From NCBI GenBank assembly GCA_019119395.1, contig DWXC01000027.1, positions 143,200-207,199 of the forward strand: 64,000 bases of DNA, in the 5' to 3' direction. Origin of the DNA: Candidatus Borkfalkia stercoripullorum. Lineage in GTDB: Bacteria; Bacillota; Clostridia; Christensenellales; Borkfalkiaceae. Numbering within the stretch: position 1 is the stretch's first letter; each line of letters starts with the position of its first letter. The translations under genes were made by a program, and so were the position numbers. Below are positions 16,119 through 25,110 of the stretch, piece after piece. The notes beneath the pieces were generated by a model. That model did no database searches. It saw only the letters and a program-made list of their open reading frames with translations, and was not told the origin of the DNA.

Positions 16119-16476
16119 AAGAACGCGGCGCAGGCGGGTATCCTCGTAAAAATTCGCGTGCGCGGGGTTGCCCTCGGCACGGTATACGGACAAATCGTTC
16201 AGAGCGTATACGCTCGACCAAACGGTGTCGAAATTTTCATCCCTCGCATAATCGCACATGAAACCGAATTTTCCCGCGAGCATAGCCTGCGAGAAGGCGA
16301 CAGGATCGCCGCTCCTTTGCGGCAGTATGTTTTTGCATGTTTGCTGCCTGTTTCGGGAGCGGTGCGGCCCTTCGGCAAGCGGGGTGAAGTCTTTCATTTC
16401 GTCCGCTTTTTTTGAGGGCGCGCCCGAGTTTCGCCCCGATCTGCCCGGGCGTTCCTGTCAATGTGGCGCGGTACAT
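16113..16476 (-). pseudogene. Remnant of a linear amide C-N hydrolase / acyltransferase (C45/C59-like), internally deleted and frameshifted
   Basis: On the minus strand an intact start survives: AAAGGAGA SD at about 16481-16490, ATG 16476, then MYRATLTGTPGQIGAKLG, which looks like the N-terminus of AAT/C45-type hydrolases. That frame loses homology within about 30 codons. In another frame, 16113-16397, a family-like C-terminus is readable: DTVWSSVYALNDLSVYRAEGNP followed by a terminal DTRLRR. Only about 120 codons remain of a family usually above 300, and the catalytic cysteine region is gone. I read it as a decayed gene; the family call is by resemblance of the two ends only. Confidence 0.5.
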
Positions 16477-16576
16477 TTTATCTCCTTTTTGTAAAGCGTA
16501 ACAGAATAAAAAATTTATGTCAATCGGTTCGTGACGGCTTTTTTCGAAATTGGGCGTGCATATTTTCGCGATTCGA

Positions 16577-16605
16577 TTGCATAAATGTATAAAATAGTGT
16601 ATAAT
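16577..16605 (+). promoter_or_regulatory. nadK promoter, start predicted on the ATG
   Basis: TTGCAT (16577-16582), 17-nt spacer, TATAAT (16600-16605). Only 6 nt separate the -10 from ATG 16612 and no SD is present, so the predicted transcription start falls on the start codon. Confidence 0.75.
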
Positions 16606-16611
16606 GGACGT

Positions 16612-17436
16612 ATGAAAGTCGGAGTATTCTGTAACAGCCAGACAAAAAAATATCAGCCTATCCGGGACGGATTGCTGAAAACTTTCAAAGCCCGCGGCAT
16701 TGCTTTCGAAACGTATTTTGCGCCCGAGGAGATCGCCTCGCCCGACGTTCTGATCGTTCTCGGCGGCGACGGCACGATTTTGAAAGCCGCGATCGAAGCG
16801 GGAAAGCGGGGTATCGACCTTTTGGGCATCAATTCCGGGAATTTGGGCTTTTTGACCGAATTCGAGGGTGAGCAGATCGAAAAGGCGGTCGATCTGATCG
16901 CCGGCAAATACGAGGCGGAAGAGCGGAGCGTGCTCTGCGTGCGTGCGGGGGGCAAAGAGTTTTTCGCGCTCAATGAAGCGGTCTTTCAGCGCCGTTACCG
17001 TGAAGGCGCGGACGATAACGTCGTGGAGATATCCGCGTTTATCGACGGCAAAAAGGTGGACGCGTTTGTCGGCGACGGCATTATCGTGAGCACGCCGACG
17101 GGTTCCACCGCGTATTCGCTTTCGGCGGGCGGGCCGATTTTGACGCCCGATATCCGCGCCTTTATCCTGACGCCGATCTGCGCGCATTCCCTGCACAACA
17201 GGCCGATCGTCTATTCGGACGAGAGTGTGATGAGGGTCGATCTTTCCGAAGCGAAAAACGAAGTTTCTCTTTTTTGTGACGGGAGATTCTGCGGCGCGTT
17301 CGGCGAGGAGGATCTTGTCAGCGTAAAGCGTGCGGATTTTTCGGTGCGCTTCATCAAGAGTAAAGACAATAACTTTTTTGACAAACTTCTGTTCAAGCTC
17401 AACAAATGGAGCGTCGAAAGGGGGAACGCGTTATGA
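16612..17436 (+). CDS. nadK: NAD kinase
   Basis: Phosphorylates NAD+ to NADP+. 274 residues. The GGDGT catalytic motif (VLGGDGTILKAA) and the second motif GINSGNLGFLTEFE are present, then the Gly-rich STPTGSTAYSLSAGGP. ATG 16612 is chosen because the family N-terminus (MKVGVFCN) begins there; the frame also opens at 16585, but that start would precede the promoter -10. The mRNA is probably leaderless. The gene overlaps argR by 4 nt in the nadK-argR-recN block typical of Clostridia. Confidence 0.94.
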   Translation: MKVGVFCNSQTKKYQPIRDGLLKTFKARGIAFETYFAPEEIASPDVLIVLGGDGTILKAAIEAGKRGIDLLGINSGNLGFLTEFEGEQIEKAVDLIAGKYEAEERSVLCVRAGGKEFFALNEAVFQRRYREGADDNVVEISAFIDGKKVDAFVGDGIIVSTPTGSTAYSLSAGGPILTPDIRAFILTPICAHSLHNRPIVYSDESVMRVDLSEAKNEVSLFCDGRFCGAFGEEDLVSVKRADFSVRFIKSKDNNFFDKLLFKLNKWSVERGNAL

Positions 17437-17885
17437 TGCGAAGCGGCAGGCATGCGGCGATTCTGGAGATCATTTCAAAAAAAGAAATCGAAACGCAGGA
17501 AGAACTCTGCGACGAACTCAACAAACTCAATTACAGCGTGACGCAGGCGACCGTATCGAGGGATATCAAAGAACTTCGGCTTTTTAAAGTCGCGGGCGTG
17601 GAAAAAAAGTATAAATACGCCTATATTGACGAGGGCAATAATCGCATATCGCCCAAGATGCACAATCTTTTCCGCGAATGCGTACTCTCGATCAGGAGCG
17701 CGCTCAATCAGGTCGTTGTCAAAACTTTGCGCGGGAACGGCAGCAATGCGGGCATGATCGTGGACAAGCTGAATTTCCCCGAGATCGTCGGCTCGATCGC
17801 GGGGGACGATACCCTTCTCATCGTCGCCGAAAGCGAGGATAAGGCCCGGATCGTTGTGGAGAAACTCAACGAATTTTTGAAATAA
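17433..17885 (+). CDS. argR: Arginine repressor ArgR/AhrC
   Basis: A transcription factor that represses arginine synthesis when arginine binds. 150 residues: N-terminal winged helix (RHAAILEIISKKEIETQEEL, then SVTQATVSRDIKEL as recognition helix) and C-terminal arginine-binding hexamerisation domain (GNGSNAGMIVDKLN, then IVGSIAGDDTLLIV). ATG 17433 has an AAAGGGGG SD and overlaps the end of nadK (ATGA). It is placed before recN, as in many Firmicutes. Confidence 0.94.
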   Translation: MMRSGRHAAILEIISKKEIETQEELCDELNKLNYSVTQATVSRDIKELRLFKVAGVEKKYKYAYIDEGNNRISPKMHNLFRECVLSIRSALNQVVVKTLRGNGSNAGMIVDKLNFPEIVGSIAGDDTLLIVAESEDKARIVVEKLNEFLK

Positions 17886-17889
17886 TGCC

Positions 17890-19602
17890 ATGCTTGAAAG
17901 ACTAACGATAAAAAATGTCGCGCTTATCGGGCGCGCCGAACTCGAGTTCGGCGAGGGGCTCAACGTCCTTTCGGGGGAAACGGGCTCGGGTAAATCCGTT
18001 ATATTGGACAGCATCAATTTTGTTTTGGGCGCCAAGGCGGATAAAAGCATGATCCGTTACGGAGAGACGGAGTGCTCCGTCACCGCTGTATTCCGCCCGC
18101 AGGAAGGGAGCGCCGTATTGCGGGTTCTGGAAGAGTTGGATATAGAGGCGGACGATGAACTCGTCGTTTCGCGCAGATACTGCCTTGACGGGAAGGGCGG
18201 CATCAAGGTCAACGGCTGTCCCGTCAATGCGACCATGCTCAGAAAAATCACGTCAAGGCTGGTGGATGTACACGGGCAGAGCGAGCATTTTTATCTGTTG
18301 AGCGCCGCGCATCAGTTGGAGACGATAGACCGCTTTGCGGGAGAGCCCGCCGAAAAAGAGAAAGCGGGGCTGAAGATCATGGCCGAGCGGAGAAGAGATC
18401 TGACGGGCAGGATAAAAGCGCTCGGCGGGGACGAAGCGGAGCGCGGCAGGCGGTTGGATATTCTCAGCTATCAGCTGAACGAGATCGAAAAGGCCGACCT
18501 TAAAGAAGGCGAAGAGGAAGAACTCCTGGCTAAACGGTTGATTTTGTCCAATGCCGAAAAGATCATACAGGGGCTTTCCGAGGCGGCCGAGTTTTTAGGC
18601 GGCGACGGTGCGGCCGTGGACGCGCTCGGCGGAGGCCGCAGGGTGCTGAACGAGCTTTCACGTTACGGAGACGAATACGCGGCGCTTGCCGAAAGGCTGG
18701 AAAGCGTGCTTCTGGAAGCGGAAGACATTTCAGAAACCGTCCGTTCCATGGCGGAGGACTTTTCCTACGACGAGAGGGAAGCGGAGGAGGTGGAAAACCG
18801 TCTCGATCATATCCGATCCCTGAAAAAGAAATACGGGAACACCGTAGAGGAAATTTTTGCGTACCGCGACAAGATCGCGGAAGAGGCGGAACTCCTCGCG
18901 CATTGCGACGAAGAGTTCGCAAAACTTTCGTCCGCACTCGATAAGAATGCGAAAGAGATATTTGAATCGTGTCAAAGGCTGACTGCGCTTCGTAAAACCG
19001 CGGCGGAAGCATTCTGCGGCAAAGTCGAAAACGAACTCAAAACGCTCAACATCAAAAACGCGCGCTTTTGCGCGGAGTTTACCGAATATTCGCGCGAAGC
19101 GGCGGAAAAAGCGGGTGAAAACGGCGCGGACAGCGTTACGCTCATGTTTTCGGCCAACGCGGGAGAACCGCTCAAACCGCTGGATAAGGTCATCAGCGGC
19201 GGCGAAATGAGCAGGCTCATGCTGGCGATCAAAACGCAGATGTCGGGGCTGAACGAAATTTCGACCTATATATTCGATGAGATCGATGCGGGCATCAGCG
19301 GCAACACGGCCAAGGTCGTCGCCGAAAAATTTGCCGACATTGCAAAAGAAAAGCAGATCATTGCCGTATCGCACCTGGCGCAGATCGTTGCGATGGCGGA
19401 TGCGGATTTCCTGATTTCCAAACGCGAAACGCCCGAGGGGAAGACGCTCACCGATATCGTGCGGCTCACCTCCGACAGGCGCAGGGACGAACTGATCAGG
19501 CTTCTGGGAGGTACGGCGGGGAGCGAAGCGGCCGCCAAACTTGCGGAAGAACTGTTCGCCGCGGCTCAAAATTATAAACAGAAGCGTAAATCGTCGCATT
19601 AA
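17890..19602 (+). CDS. recN: DNA repair protein RecN
   Basis: An SMC-like ATPase recruited to double-strand breaks. 570 residues: Walker A GETGSGKS near residue 32, two coiled-coil arms (about 150-360), ABC signature ISGGEMSRLMLAIK, Walker B YIFDEIDAGISG, and the late AVSHLAQIVAMAD segment. It starts 4 nt after argR. A hairpin terminator follows at once. Confidence 0.95.
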   Translation: MLERLTIKNVALIGRAELEFGEGLNVLSGETGSGKSVILDSINFVLGAKADKSMIRYGETECSVTAVFRPQEGSAVLRVLEELDIEADDELVVSRRYCLDGKGGIKVNGCPVNATMLRKITSRLVDVHGQSEHFYLLSAAHQLETIDRFAGEPAEKEKAGLKIMAERRRDLTGRIKALGGDEAERGRRLDILSYQLNEIEKADLKEGEEEELLAKRLILSNAEKIIQGLSEAAEFLGGDGAAVDALGGGRRVLNELSRYGDEYAALAERLESVLLEAEDISETVRSMAEDFSYDEREAEEVENRLDHIRSLKKKYGNTVEEIFAYRDKIAEEAELLAHCDEEFAKLSSALDKNAKEIFESCQRLTALRKTAAEAFCGKVENELKTLNIKNARFCAEFTEYSREAAEKAGENGADSVTLMFSANAGEPLKPLDKVISGGEMSRLMLAIKTQMSGLNEISTYIFDEIDAGISGNTAKVVAEKFADIAKEKQIIAVSHLAQIVAMADADFLISKRETPEGKTLTDIVRLTSDRRRDELIRLLGGTAGSEAAAKLAEELFAAAQNYKQKRKSSH

Positions 19603-19606
19603 ACTG

Positions 19607-19636
19607 AAAGCGCCGCTGTTAAGCGGCGCTTTTTTC
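19607..19636 (+). terminator. Intrinsic terminator after recN
   Basis: AAAGCGCCGCT (19607-19617), loop GTTA, AGCGGCGCTTT (19622-19632), then TTT. It also stands between recN and the converging spoIVB. Confidence 0.88.
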
Positions 19637-19707
19637 CGTATTTAGGCGTTGTGCGGCGGAGACGGCATTCCGCTATTCGACGGATGTTTGCGAACAAATA
19701 AATGCGG

Positions 19708-20712
19708 TCATTCGCCGATCATATTGCCGATCGCCGTGCCGTAACCGCGCGTCGGGTCGTTGATGAAGACGTGCGTCACGGCTCCGATCAGTTTACCGTT
19801 CTGCACGATCGGGCTGCCGCTCATTCCCTGCACGATGCCTCCCGTTTCGTTCAGCAGCTCTTTGTCGGTCACTTTGATGACGAAATTTTTGTTTTGCTTG
19901 TTTGTTTTGTCCACTTTGATGATGCTGATGGTATACTCCTTGGGAGAGGCCCCGTCTACCGTCGAATAGACCGTCGCGCGTCCTGGCGTCGCGTCGCTGC
20001 CCAAGGCGATCGGCTTTAGTGCGGAGAGATCGTAATCTTTTTCCATCGCGCCGAAAATTCCCGTTGCGCAGTTTTTGTCCGCGGTAGCGATCTTTTTATC
20101 GTTGATGAACAGGCCTTTCAATTCGCCCGCGCGGCCGCGCTCGCCTTTCACGACGTTAACGATGCTGCATGCGTAAATGTTTCCGCCGCAAACTTCCAAG
20201 CATCCGCCGTCGGCTGACATGACCGCATGCCCGAGCGAACCGAACCGCAGGTCTTTTCTGATAAAGGTCACGGTTCCGATGCCGGAGACGCTGTCTCGTA
20301 TCAGCACGCCCAGTTTATACCTTCCGCTTGCCATGTCTTTTACAGGCGCGATTTCTTTTTTCAGATTTTCCGAACCGCGTTCAATAGTCAAAGAGGAGCT
20401 TTTTCCGCCGCATGAAGAAAGCGCGGCGTCGATGTCTGCCGCGGTTTCTATTCTGATTCCGCCGAGGCTCACGATCACGTCTCCGACTTCCAGCCCCGCA
20501 TCTTTGGCGGGGTTTTGGACGCCGTTTTCCGTCAGTACTTCGCAAATCCCGACGATCTGCGCGCCTCCGATGCCGAGCGTAAAGCCGGCGGGCATCCCGC
20601 CGAGATAAACCTCGTCGGTTTCGGCGGCCGCGTTCAGCGGGAGAAGAAGAAAGGCGCATACCGCCGCCAGTACGGCGAGAATTGTCGTTATTTTGTTTTT
20701 CAGCTTTTGCAT
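19708..20712 (-). CDS. spoIVB: SpoIVB-type serine peptidase (S55), sporulation signalling
   Basis: SpoIVB is secreted by the forespore and triggers processing of pro-sigma-K. 334 residues: an N-terminal hydrophobic signal/anchor (about 8-28), a PDZ domain (about 40-120) with AGLEVGDVIVSLGG, and the S55 peptidase domain with His162 (GSLGHAVM) and the catalytic serine at 298 in GIVQGMSGSPIVQNG. The start at 20712 (minus) has a GGGGGTGG SD; the frame opens 7 codons earlier. In Bacillus and most Clostridia, recN, spoIVB and spo0A run in the same direction; here spoIVB faces recN and spo0A is not next to it. Confidence 0.93.
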   Translation of the reverse strand: MQKLKNKITTILAVLAAVCAFLLLPLNAAAETDEVYLGGMPAGFTLGIGGAQIVGICEVLTENGVQNPAKDAGLEVGDVIVSLGGIRIETAADIDAALSSCGGKSSSLTIERGSENLKKEIAPVKDMASGRYKLGVLIRDSVSGIGTVTFIRKDLRFGSLGHAVMSADGGCLEVCGGNIYACSIVNVVKGERGRAGELKGLFINDKKIATADKNCATGIFGAMEKDYDLSALKPIALGSDATPGRATVYSTVDGASPKEYTISIIKVDKTNKQNKNFVIKVTDKELLNETGGIVQGMSGSPIVQNGKLIGAVTHVFINDPTRGYGTAIGNMIGE

Positions 20713-20843
20713 TTGCCACCCCCGATTTTGCACAGCAAAAAAATCAACCTGTTTTTACTTTGCGTAAGTCGCGGCGGAGATATACGGGGAATTTTTAATT
20801 TTGTGGAAAAATTCATATTCGGCTTTCATTTACATCCGTAATG

Positions 20844-20852
20844 TGGTATAAT
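20844..20852 (+). promoter_or_regulatory. Extended -10 promoter upstream of deoB
   Basis: TGG-TATAAT (20844-20852) is an extended -10; only a weak -35 (TTTCAT, 20824-20829) lies 17 nt upstream. GAGGAGG follows in the leader, but it is about 30 nt from the ATG, so a closer weak site must be used. Confidence 0.55.
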
Positions 20853-20895
20853 AATAAAGAGGAGGCGCGGCGTTTTTTTCCGCGCAGGCAGGATT

Positions 20896-22077
20896 ATGAG
20901 GATTTTTTTGATCGTGATCGACAGTTTCGGGATCGGGGAGATGCCCGATGCGGAACAATACGGGGATGCGGGATCGGATACTTACGGGCACGTTTACGAG
21001 CAGACGGGGGTTCGGCTTACCAATCTCGTTGCGCTGGGATTAAATAATATCCAAGGCGTAAACGGAAGGCGCCTTGCAAACGGCAGCGTTTTGTGCGGCG
21101 TTGAGAAGCCGAAGGGCGCTTTTGCCCGCCTTTCCGAAAAAACCGCGGCGAAAGATACGACGGCGGGGCATTACGAGATCGCAGGGCTTATCATGGACAA
21201 GCCGTACAGGATCTACAAGAAATTTCCTGCCGACGTCGTCGCCGATCTGGAAAAGGAAACGGGATTCAGCTTTTTAGGCAATGAAGCGGCTTCCGGCACG
21301 GAGATCATTCAGCGGCTCGGGGAAGAACATTTGCGCACGGGCAAACCGATTTTGTATACTTCGCAGGATTCGGTCATGCAGATAGCGGCGGACACGTCCG
21401 TCGTTCCGCTCGAAAAGCTCTATGAAATTTGTGAAAAAGCGCGCGCTCTCATGGTCGGCGAACGTGCCGTCGGGCGCATCATCGCGCGGCCTTTCATACA
21501 CCGCGGCGGAAAATTTACGCGTACCGAGGACAGAAAGGATTACGCGCTCGAACCTCCCGGAAAAACATTGCTCGATCGATTGTTTGAGAAGGGCGTGAAG
21601 GTGACTTCCGTAGGCAAGATCAAAGATATTTTCTGCGGCAGAGGGATTGCGGAAAGCATACACACGGGCAACAACGCCGAAGGGATCTCGGCCGTAAAAA
21701 AATTGGTCGCGGAAGCGGGAGAAGGTTTTGTTTTCGTCAATCTCGTGGACACGGATATGCTGTACGGCCACAGGAACGATGTGCAAGGGTATGCCGCGGC
21801 GCTGAAATATTTCGACGATGCACTCCCGGAGATTATGCGCGGTCTGCATGGCGATGACTTGCTGATCGTTACAGCGGATCACGGGTGCGACCCGTCCACG
21901 CCGTCGACGGACCATTCCCGGGAATATGTGCCGCTTTTGATATACGGCGAAAAAGTCCGTCCGATCGATCTGGGTACGATCTGCGGGTTCGATTGCATTG
22001 CAAACTTTGTATCGGCCGCTTTCCTCGGGGGTAAAGACGAGGCGATATACAATAAGATCATGGAGGGAAATGTTTGA
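20896..22077 (+). CDS. deoB: Phosphopentomutase
   Basis: Interconverts (deoxy)ribose-1-phosphate and -5-phosphate in nucleoside salvage. 393 residues of the alkaline phosphatase superfamily: metal-binding Asp in FLIVIDSFGIG, the phosphorylated Thr region (DTTAGHYEIAG), and C-terminal metal ligands TADHGCDPSTPSTDHSRE. It overlaps punA by one base, so phosphorolysis products pass from PunA to DeoB within one operon. Confidence 0.96.
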   Translation: MRIFLIVIDSFGIGEMPDAEQYGDAGSDTYGHVYEQTGVRLTNLVALGLNNIQGVNGRRLANGSVLCGVEKPKGAFARLSEKTAAKDTTAGHYEIAGLIMDKPYRIYKKFPADVVADLEKETGFSFLGNEAASGTEIIQRLGEEHLRTGKPILYTSQDSVMQIAADTSVVPLEKLYEICEKARALMVGERAVGRIIARPFIHRGGKFTRTEDRKDYALEPPGKTLLDRLFEKGVKVTSVGKIKDIFCGRGIAESIHTGNNAEGISAVKKLVAEAGEGFVFVNLVDTDMLYGHRNDVQGYAAALKYFDDALPEIMRGLHGDDLLIVTADHGCDPSTPSTDHSREYVPLLIYGEKVRPIDLGTICGFDCIANFVSAAFLGGKDEAIYNKIMEGNV

Positions 22078-22895
22078 TGAACAGGAAGGAACTTGCGGCG
22101 CATATCGCCGCACAGCTTAAGGAAAGGGGCGTTTCCGCTTTTGCCGCGGCGGTCGTATTGGGCAGCGGCTGGGACGGCGTCGTTTCGTTTTTGGAAGATA
22201 AAACCGTGATCCCGTATGCGGAATTGGATGGCATGCCGAAGTGCGGCGTAAAAGGGCACGCGGGAAATTTCGTATTCGGAAGGATCGGCAATAAAAACGT
22301 CGTTGTTTTACAGGGGCGTTTTCATATGTACGAAGGGCGGAGCGCCGGCGAGGCCGTACTGCCGATCGAGATCGTTCGTGCGCTCGGGGTCGATAATCTG
22401 ATCCTTACCAATGCGGCGGGCGCGGTCAACGAGGAGTACCGCCCGGGCGATATCATGCTTTTGCGCGACCATATCAATCTCACGGGAAGAAATCCGTTGG
22501 AGGGTGTCGGGGCGGAACCTGATTTTCCCGTGTTTATCGACATGAGCGGCGCTTACGATGAGGATTTTCGAAGGGAATTAAAAATGCTTTCGGAAAAAGC
22601 AGGACTGTGCGCGCATGAAGGCGTTTACGCGCAGCTGCTCGGGCCGTCTTACGAAACGCCGGCGGAAATCGTTATGCTTCGTCGGATCGGTGCGGACGCC
22701 GTAGGTATGAGCACGGCGGTCGAGGCAATTTATGCGCGCTATTTAAAAATGCGCGTCGCCGCGATCTCGTGCATCAGCAATATGGCAGCGGGAATCCATT
22801 CCGCTTCGCTCGCGCATGAAGAAGTGTTGGAAGTTCTTCAAAAGAACAGAGACAAACTCTCCGTTCTGCTCCGAGATTTTATCGAACGCATCTAG
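22077..22895 (+). CDS. punA: Purine-nucleoside phosphorylase
   Basis: Splits purine nucleosides into base and (deoxy)ribose-1-phosphate. 272 residues of the trimeric PNP family: phosphate-binding GSGWDG and GRFHMYEG, then LTNAAGAVN, and LLGPSYETPAEI and GADAVGMSTAVEA of the base/ribose site. ATG 22077 has a GGAGGGA SD and overlaps the deoB stop (TGATG). A terminator follows. Confidence 0.96.
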   Translation: MNRKELAAHIAAQLKERGVSAFAAAVVLGSGWDGVVSFLEDKTVIPYAELDGMPKCGVKGHAGNFVFGRIGNKNVVVLQGRFHMYEGRSAGEAVLPIEIVRALGVDNLILTNAAGAVNEEYRPGDIMLLRDHINLTGRNPLEGVGAEPDFPVFIDMSGAYDEDFRRELKMLSEKAGLCAHEGVYAQLLGPSYETPAEIVMLRRIGADAVGMSTAVEAIYARYLKMRVAAISCISNMAAGIHSASLAHEEVLEVLQKNRDKLSVLLRDFIERI

Positions 22896-22919
22896 CCAAA
22901 TTCAAATATAAAAAACCTT

Positions 22920-22957
22920 GAAAAGAACTCTGTAAAAGTGCGGAGTTCTTTTTTTGT
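22920..22957 (+). terminator. Intrinsic terminator after punA
   Basis: AAAAGAACTC and GAGTTCTTTT arms (about 22921-22930 and 22943-22952) continue with T residues; the loop holds a further possible G-T/C pair. Confidence 0.8.
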
Positions 22958-23015
22958 AGTTGCATAAATTTTTTTTGATTTACAGACAATAATGGAAAAG
23001 CGGAGGTTTTTCATT

Positions 23016-24167
23016 ATGAAAAAATTCACCTTGTCCGTCGCGCTGTGCCTGATCGCGGCAGTTTCTGCGTTTGCGCCGTCCGCGGTTTCCGTTTCGGCGC
23101 AGGTATCGGGCAGTTATAAATCAGCGTACTCGGCGGATTTTTACAGCGGAACGGTGATCAAGGCGGAAAACGAGACCCGACATCATCCGATCGCGAGCAT
23201 GTGCAAGATCATGACGCTTTTGCTTTGCTTTGAGGAAGAGGACAGAGGAGAGCTTTCGGCGGACGAAAAGATCAGCGTCAGCGAAAATGCGAGCGGCATG
23301 GGCGGTTCGCAGGTCTTTTTGGAAGCGGGCGCGGAGTATCCTGCGGGGGATCTCATCAAAAGCATCTGCATCGCGTCGGCAAACGACTCGTGCGTTGCGA
23401 TGGCGGAGCGCATTGCGGGGAGCGAGGAAGAGTTCGTCGGCAGAATGAACGAACGGGCAAAAAAGCTCGGGATGGACGACACCGTATTCGTGAACTGCAC
23501 GGGCCTGCCCGCCGCGGGTCAGTATTCCTGCGCAAAGGACGTAGCGAAAATGTTGTGCGAATTGATGAAGCATGAAGCGTATTTCGGCTATAGCAAGATC
23601 TGGACGGATAAGATCAGCCACCCGAAGGGGAGAGAAACCGAAATGGCGAATACGAATAAAATGATTCGATCTTACAGCGGCTGCGATGCAGGTAAAACGG
23701 GCTTTACCGACGAGGCGGGGTTTTGCCTTGCCGCATCGGCGATGCGCGGCAATATGCGCGTCGTATCCGTCGTGATCGGCGCGGACAGCAGTAAGACGCG
23801 CTTCGAAAAGACGAAAGAGGCATTCGATTATGCTTTTGCAAATTATTCGAACAAAGTCATTTTGGATGAAAATACGCCGCTGGACGAGAGGTGTCCGTTG
23901 ACGGGCGGCAAAAAAGATGAGATTTGCGTACGTCCGGAACGTTCGTCGTATGTGTTTTGCGCAAAAGGTGACAAAGACGAGATATTTTACGAGATCCGTT
24001 TTGAAAGCGTAAAGGCGCCCGTGTCGGAACGGCAGGTCGTGGGGCAGATCGTCGTGTATAAAAACAATGTTGAAGCGGATAGGCTGAATCTGATCGCAAA
24101 CGAATCTGTCGGTAAATTATCCTATTTCGATTCGCTGAAATCGATAGCAGACCGCTGGTTGATCTGA
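23016..24167 (+). CDS. D-alanyl-D-alanine carboxypeptidase (DacF/PBP5-like), secreted
   Basis: Trims the terminal D-Ala from peptidoglycan stem peptides. 383 residues: signal peptide about 1-28, then the penicillin-binding triad Ser61-X-X-Lys64 (SMCK), Ser121-Ala-Asn123 (SAN) and Lys-Thr-Gly 227-229 (GKTGFTDEAG). The C-terminal part after residue 280 is a beta-rich domain as in S11 peptidases. ATG 23016 has CGGAGG 9 nt upstream. It begins a run with ytfI-like, gerW and a second S11 peptidase, a spore-envelope-like neighbourhood. Confidence 0.93.
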   Translation: MKKFTLSVALCLIAAVSAFAPSAVSVSAQVSGSYKSAYSADFYSGTVIKAENETRHHPIASMCKIMTLLLCFEEEDRGELSADEKISVSENASGMGGSQVFLEAGAEYPAGDLIKSICIASANDSCVAMAERIAGSEEEFVGRMNERAKKLGMDDTVFVNCTGLPAAGQYSCAKDVAKMLCELMKHEAYFGYSKIWTDKISHPKGRETEMANTNKMIRSYSGCDAGKTGFTDEAGFCLAASAMRGNMRVVSVVIGADSSKTRFEKTKEAFDYAFANYSNKVILDENTPLDERCPLTGGKKDEICVRPERSSYVFCAKGDKDEIFYEIRFESVKAPVSERQVVGQIVVYKNNVEADRLNLIANESVGKLSYFDSLKSIADRWLI

Positions 24168-24203
24168 TTTTGCGCAGTATTATGCGTGACATAAAAAAGA
24201 AAA

Positions 24204-24764
24204 ATGTCTTTATTTGTTGTAACGTCGGTCGTCCTGTTTGTTTTGCTGTTTCCGATTTTTGTAAACGTTTATTTGTATGCGGACAGTGACGGCGGCAAAG
24301 TCGGGTTCGCCGTCTATCTGTTCGGCGTCGCCAAAGTTTTCGGCGGTTACGCTGCGCCTTATTCCGGAGGGATCGCTTTTCACGTTTCAAAGGGAACGGC
24401 GCTGTTATTGCCGTATAAAGAAATTTTGAATGCCCGTAAAAAATTTGAGATAACGAAAGGGTTTATCGTCAGTTCGTACAGGCAAGTCGTTGAAATCGGA
24501 GGGCGAAAGGGCGAAGCGGCCGCGATGTCGTCCGCCATGGTGCTGCGCAAACTTACCGATCTCGTATTCTTTTTTTTGCGGCGAAAACTCGACGTTCGGC
24601 TGGAGGGGGATATTTTGGTCGATATGACGAGGTGCGGGGCCCGCGTCTCCGTCGGCGCGGTCGTGTTGTTCAATTTGCTGATCGTTCTGATCGCGGGGAT
24701 AAAATTATTGTTGGAGAGGTTGTTTGAAAATGTGCGTAGAAGAAAAAAGCAAAAGAGTCAGTGA
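24204..24764 (+). CDS. Membrane protein, YtfI/DUF2953-like
   Basis: A 186-residue protein with an N-terminal hydrophobic helix (about 3-25), a central soluble part, and a second hydrophobic segment near 155-172 before a basic tail. Immediate overlap with the gerW gene matches the Bacillus ytfI-ytfJ order, which is the main reason for the call; sequence resemblance alone is weak. It may act with GerW in the forespore, but no function is established. Confidence 0.6.
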   Translation: MSLFVVTSVVLFVLLFPIFVNVYLYADSDGGKVGFAVYLFGVAKVFGGYAAPYSGGIAFHVSKGTALLLPYKEILNARKKFEITKGFIVSSYRQVVEIGGRKGEAAAMSSAMVLRKLTDLVFFFLRRKLDVRLEGDILVDMTRCGARVSVGAVVLFNLLIVLIAGIKLLLERLFENVRRRKKQKSQ

Positions 24765-25110
24765 GCTCGTGCGGAGTTCGATAAAAGATCTCGCTTCGTT
24801 GGTGGACGTGAATACGGTCATCGGGAAGCCGATCGTCACGTCGTCGGGCTGCCGTCTGATTCCCGTCACGAAGGTTACGTTCGGGTATCTTACCGGGGGC
24901 GGGGAATACGGCGAAACAAAGGTCATTAAGGAAAGCGAAACCGCGCCTTTTGCGGGCGGAAACGGCGCGGTCGTGTCTCTGAAGCCGTCGGGCTTTATTT
25001 TTGACGACGGAAAAACTTGCACCTTCATCCATGCGGGAGACGATCCTTTGGATAAGCTGATCGACAAGGCGTCCGAACTGATGGGGAAATTTGCGGACGG
25101 AAATGCTTAA
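24730..25110 (+). CDS. gerW: GerW/YtfJ family sporulation protein
   Basis: A 126-residue protein; GerW (YtfJ) is a forespore protein needed for normal germination in Bacillus. The family core is visible: NTVIGKPIVTSSGCRLIPVTKVTFGYLTGG (in pieces), then a glycine-rich stretch and the GAVVSLKPSGFIF segment. ATG 24730 follows GGAGAGG; it overlaps the preceding gene by 35 nt and the following one by 8 nt, so the three are one coupled unit. Confidence 0.9.
   Translation: MCVEEKSKRVSELVRSSIKDLASLVDVNTVIGKPIVTSSGCRLIPVTKVTFGYLTGGGEYGETKVIKESETAPFAGGNGAVVSLKPSGFIFDDGKTCTFIHAGDDPLDKLIDKASELMGKFADGNA

Noticed and set aside
14078..16180. 700-codon minus-strand frame opposite htpG
   Set aside because: Rich in Arg/Phe/Val as expected for an antisense shadow, no recognisable domain, and htpG is certain on the plus strand.
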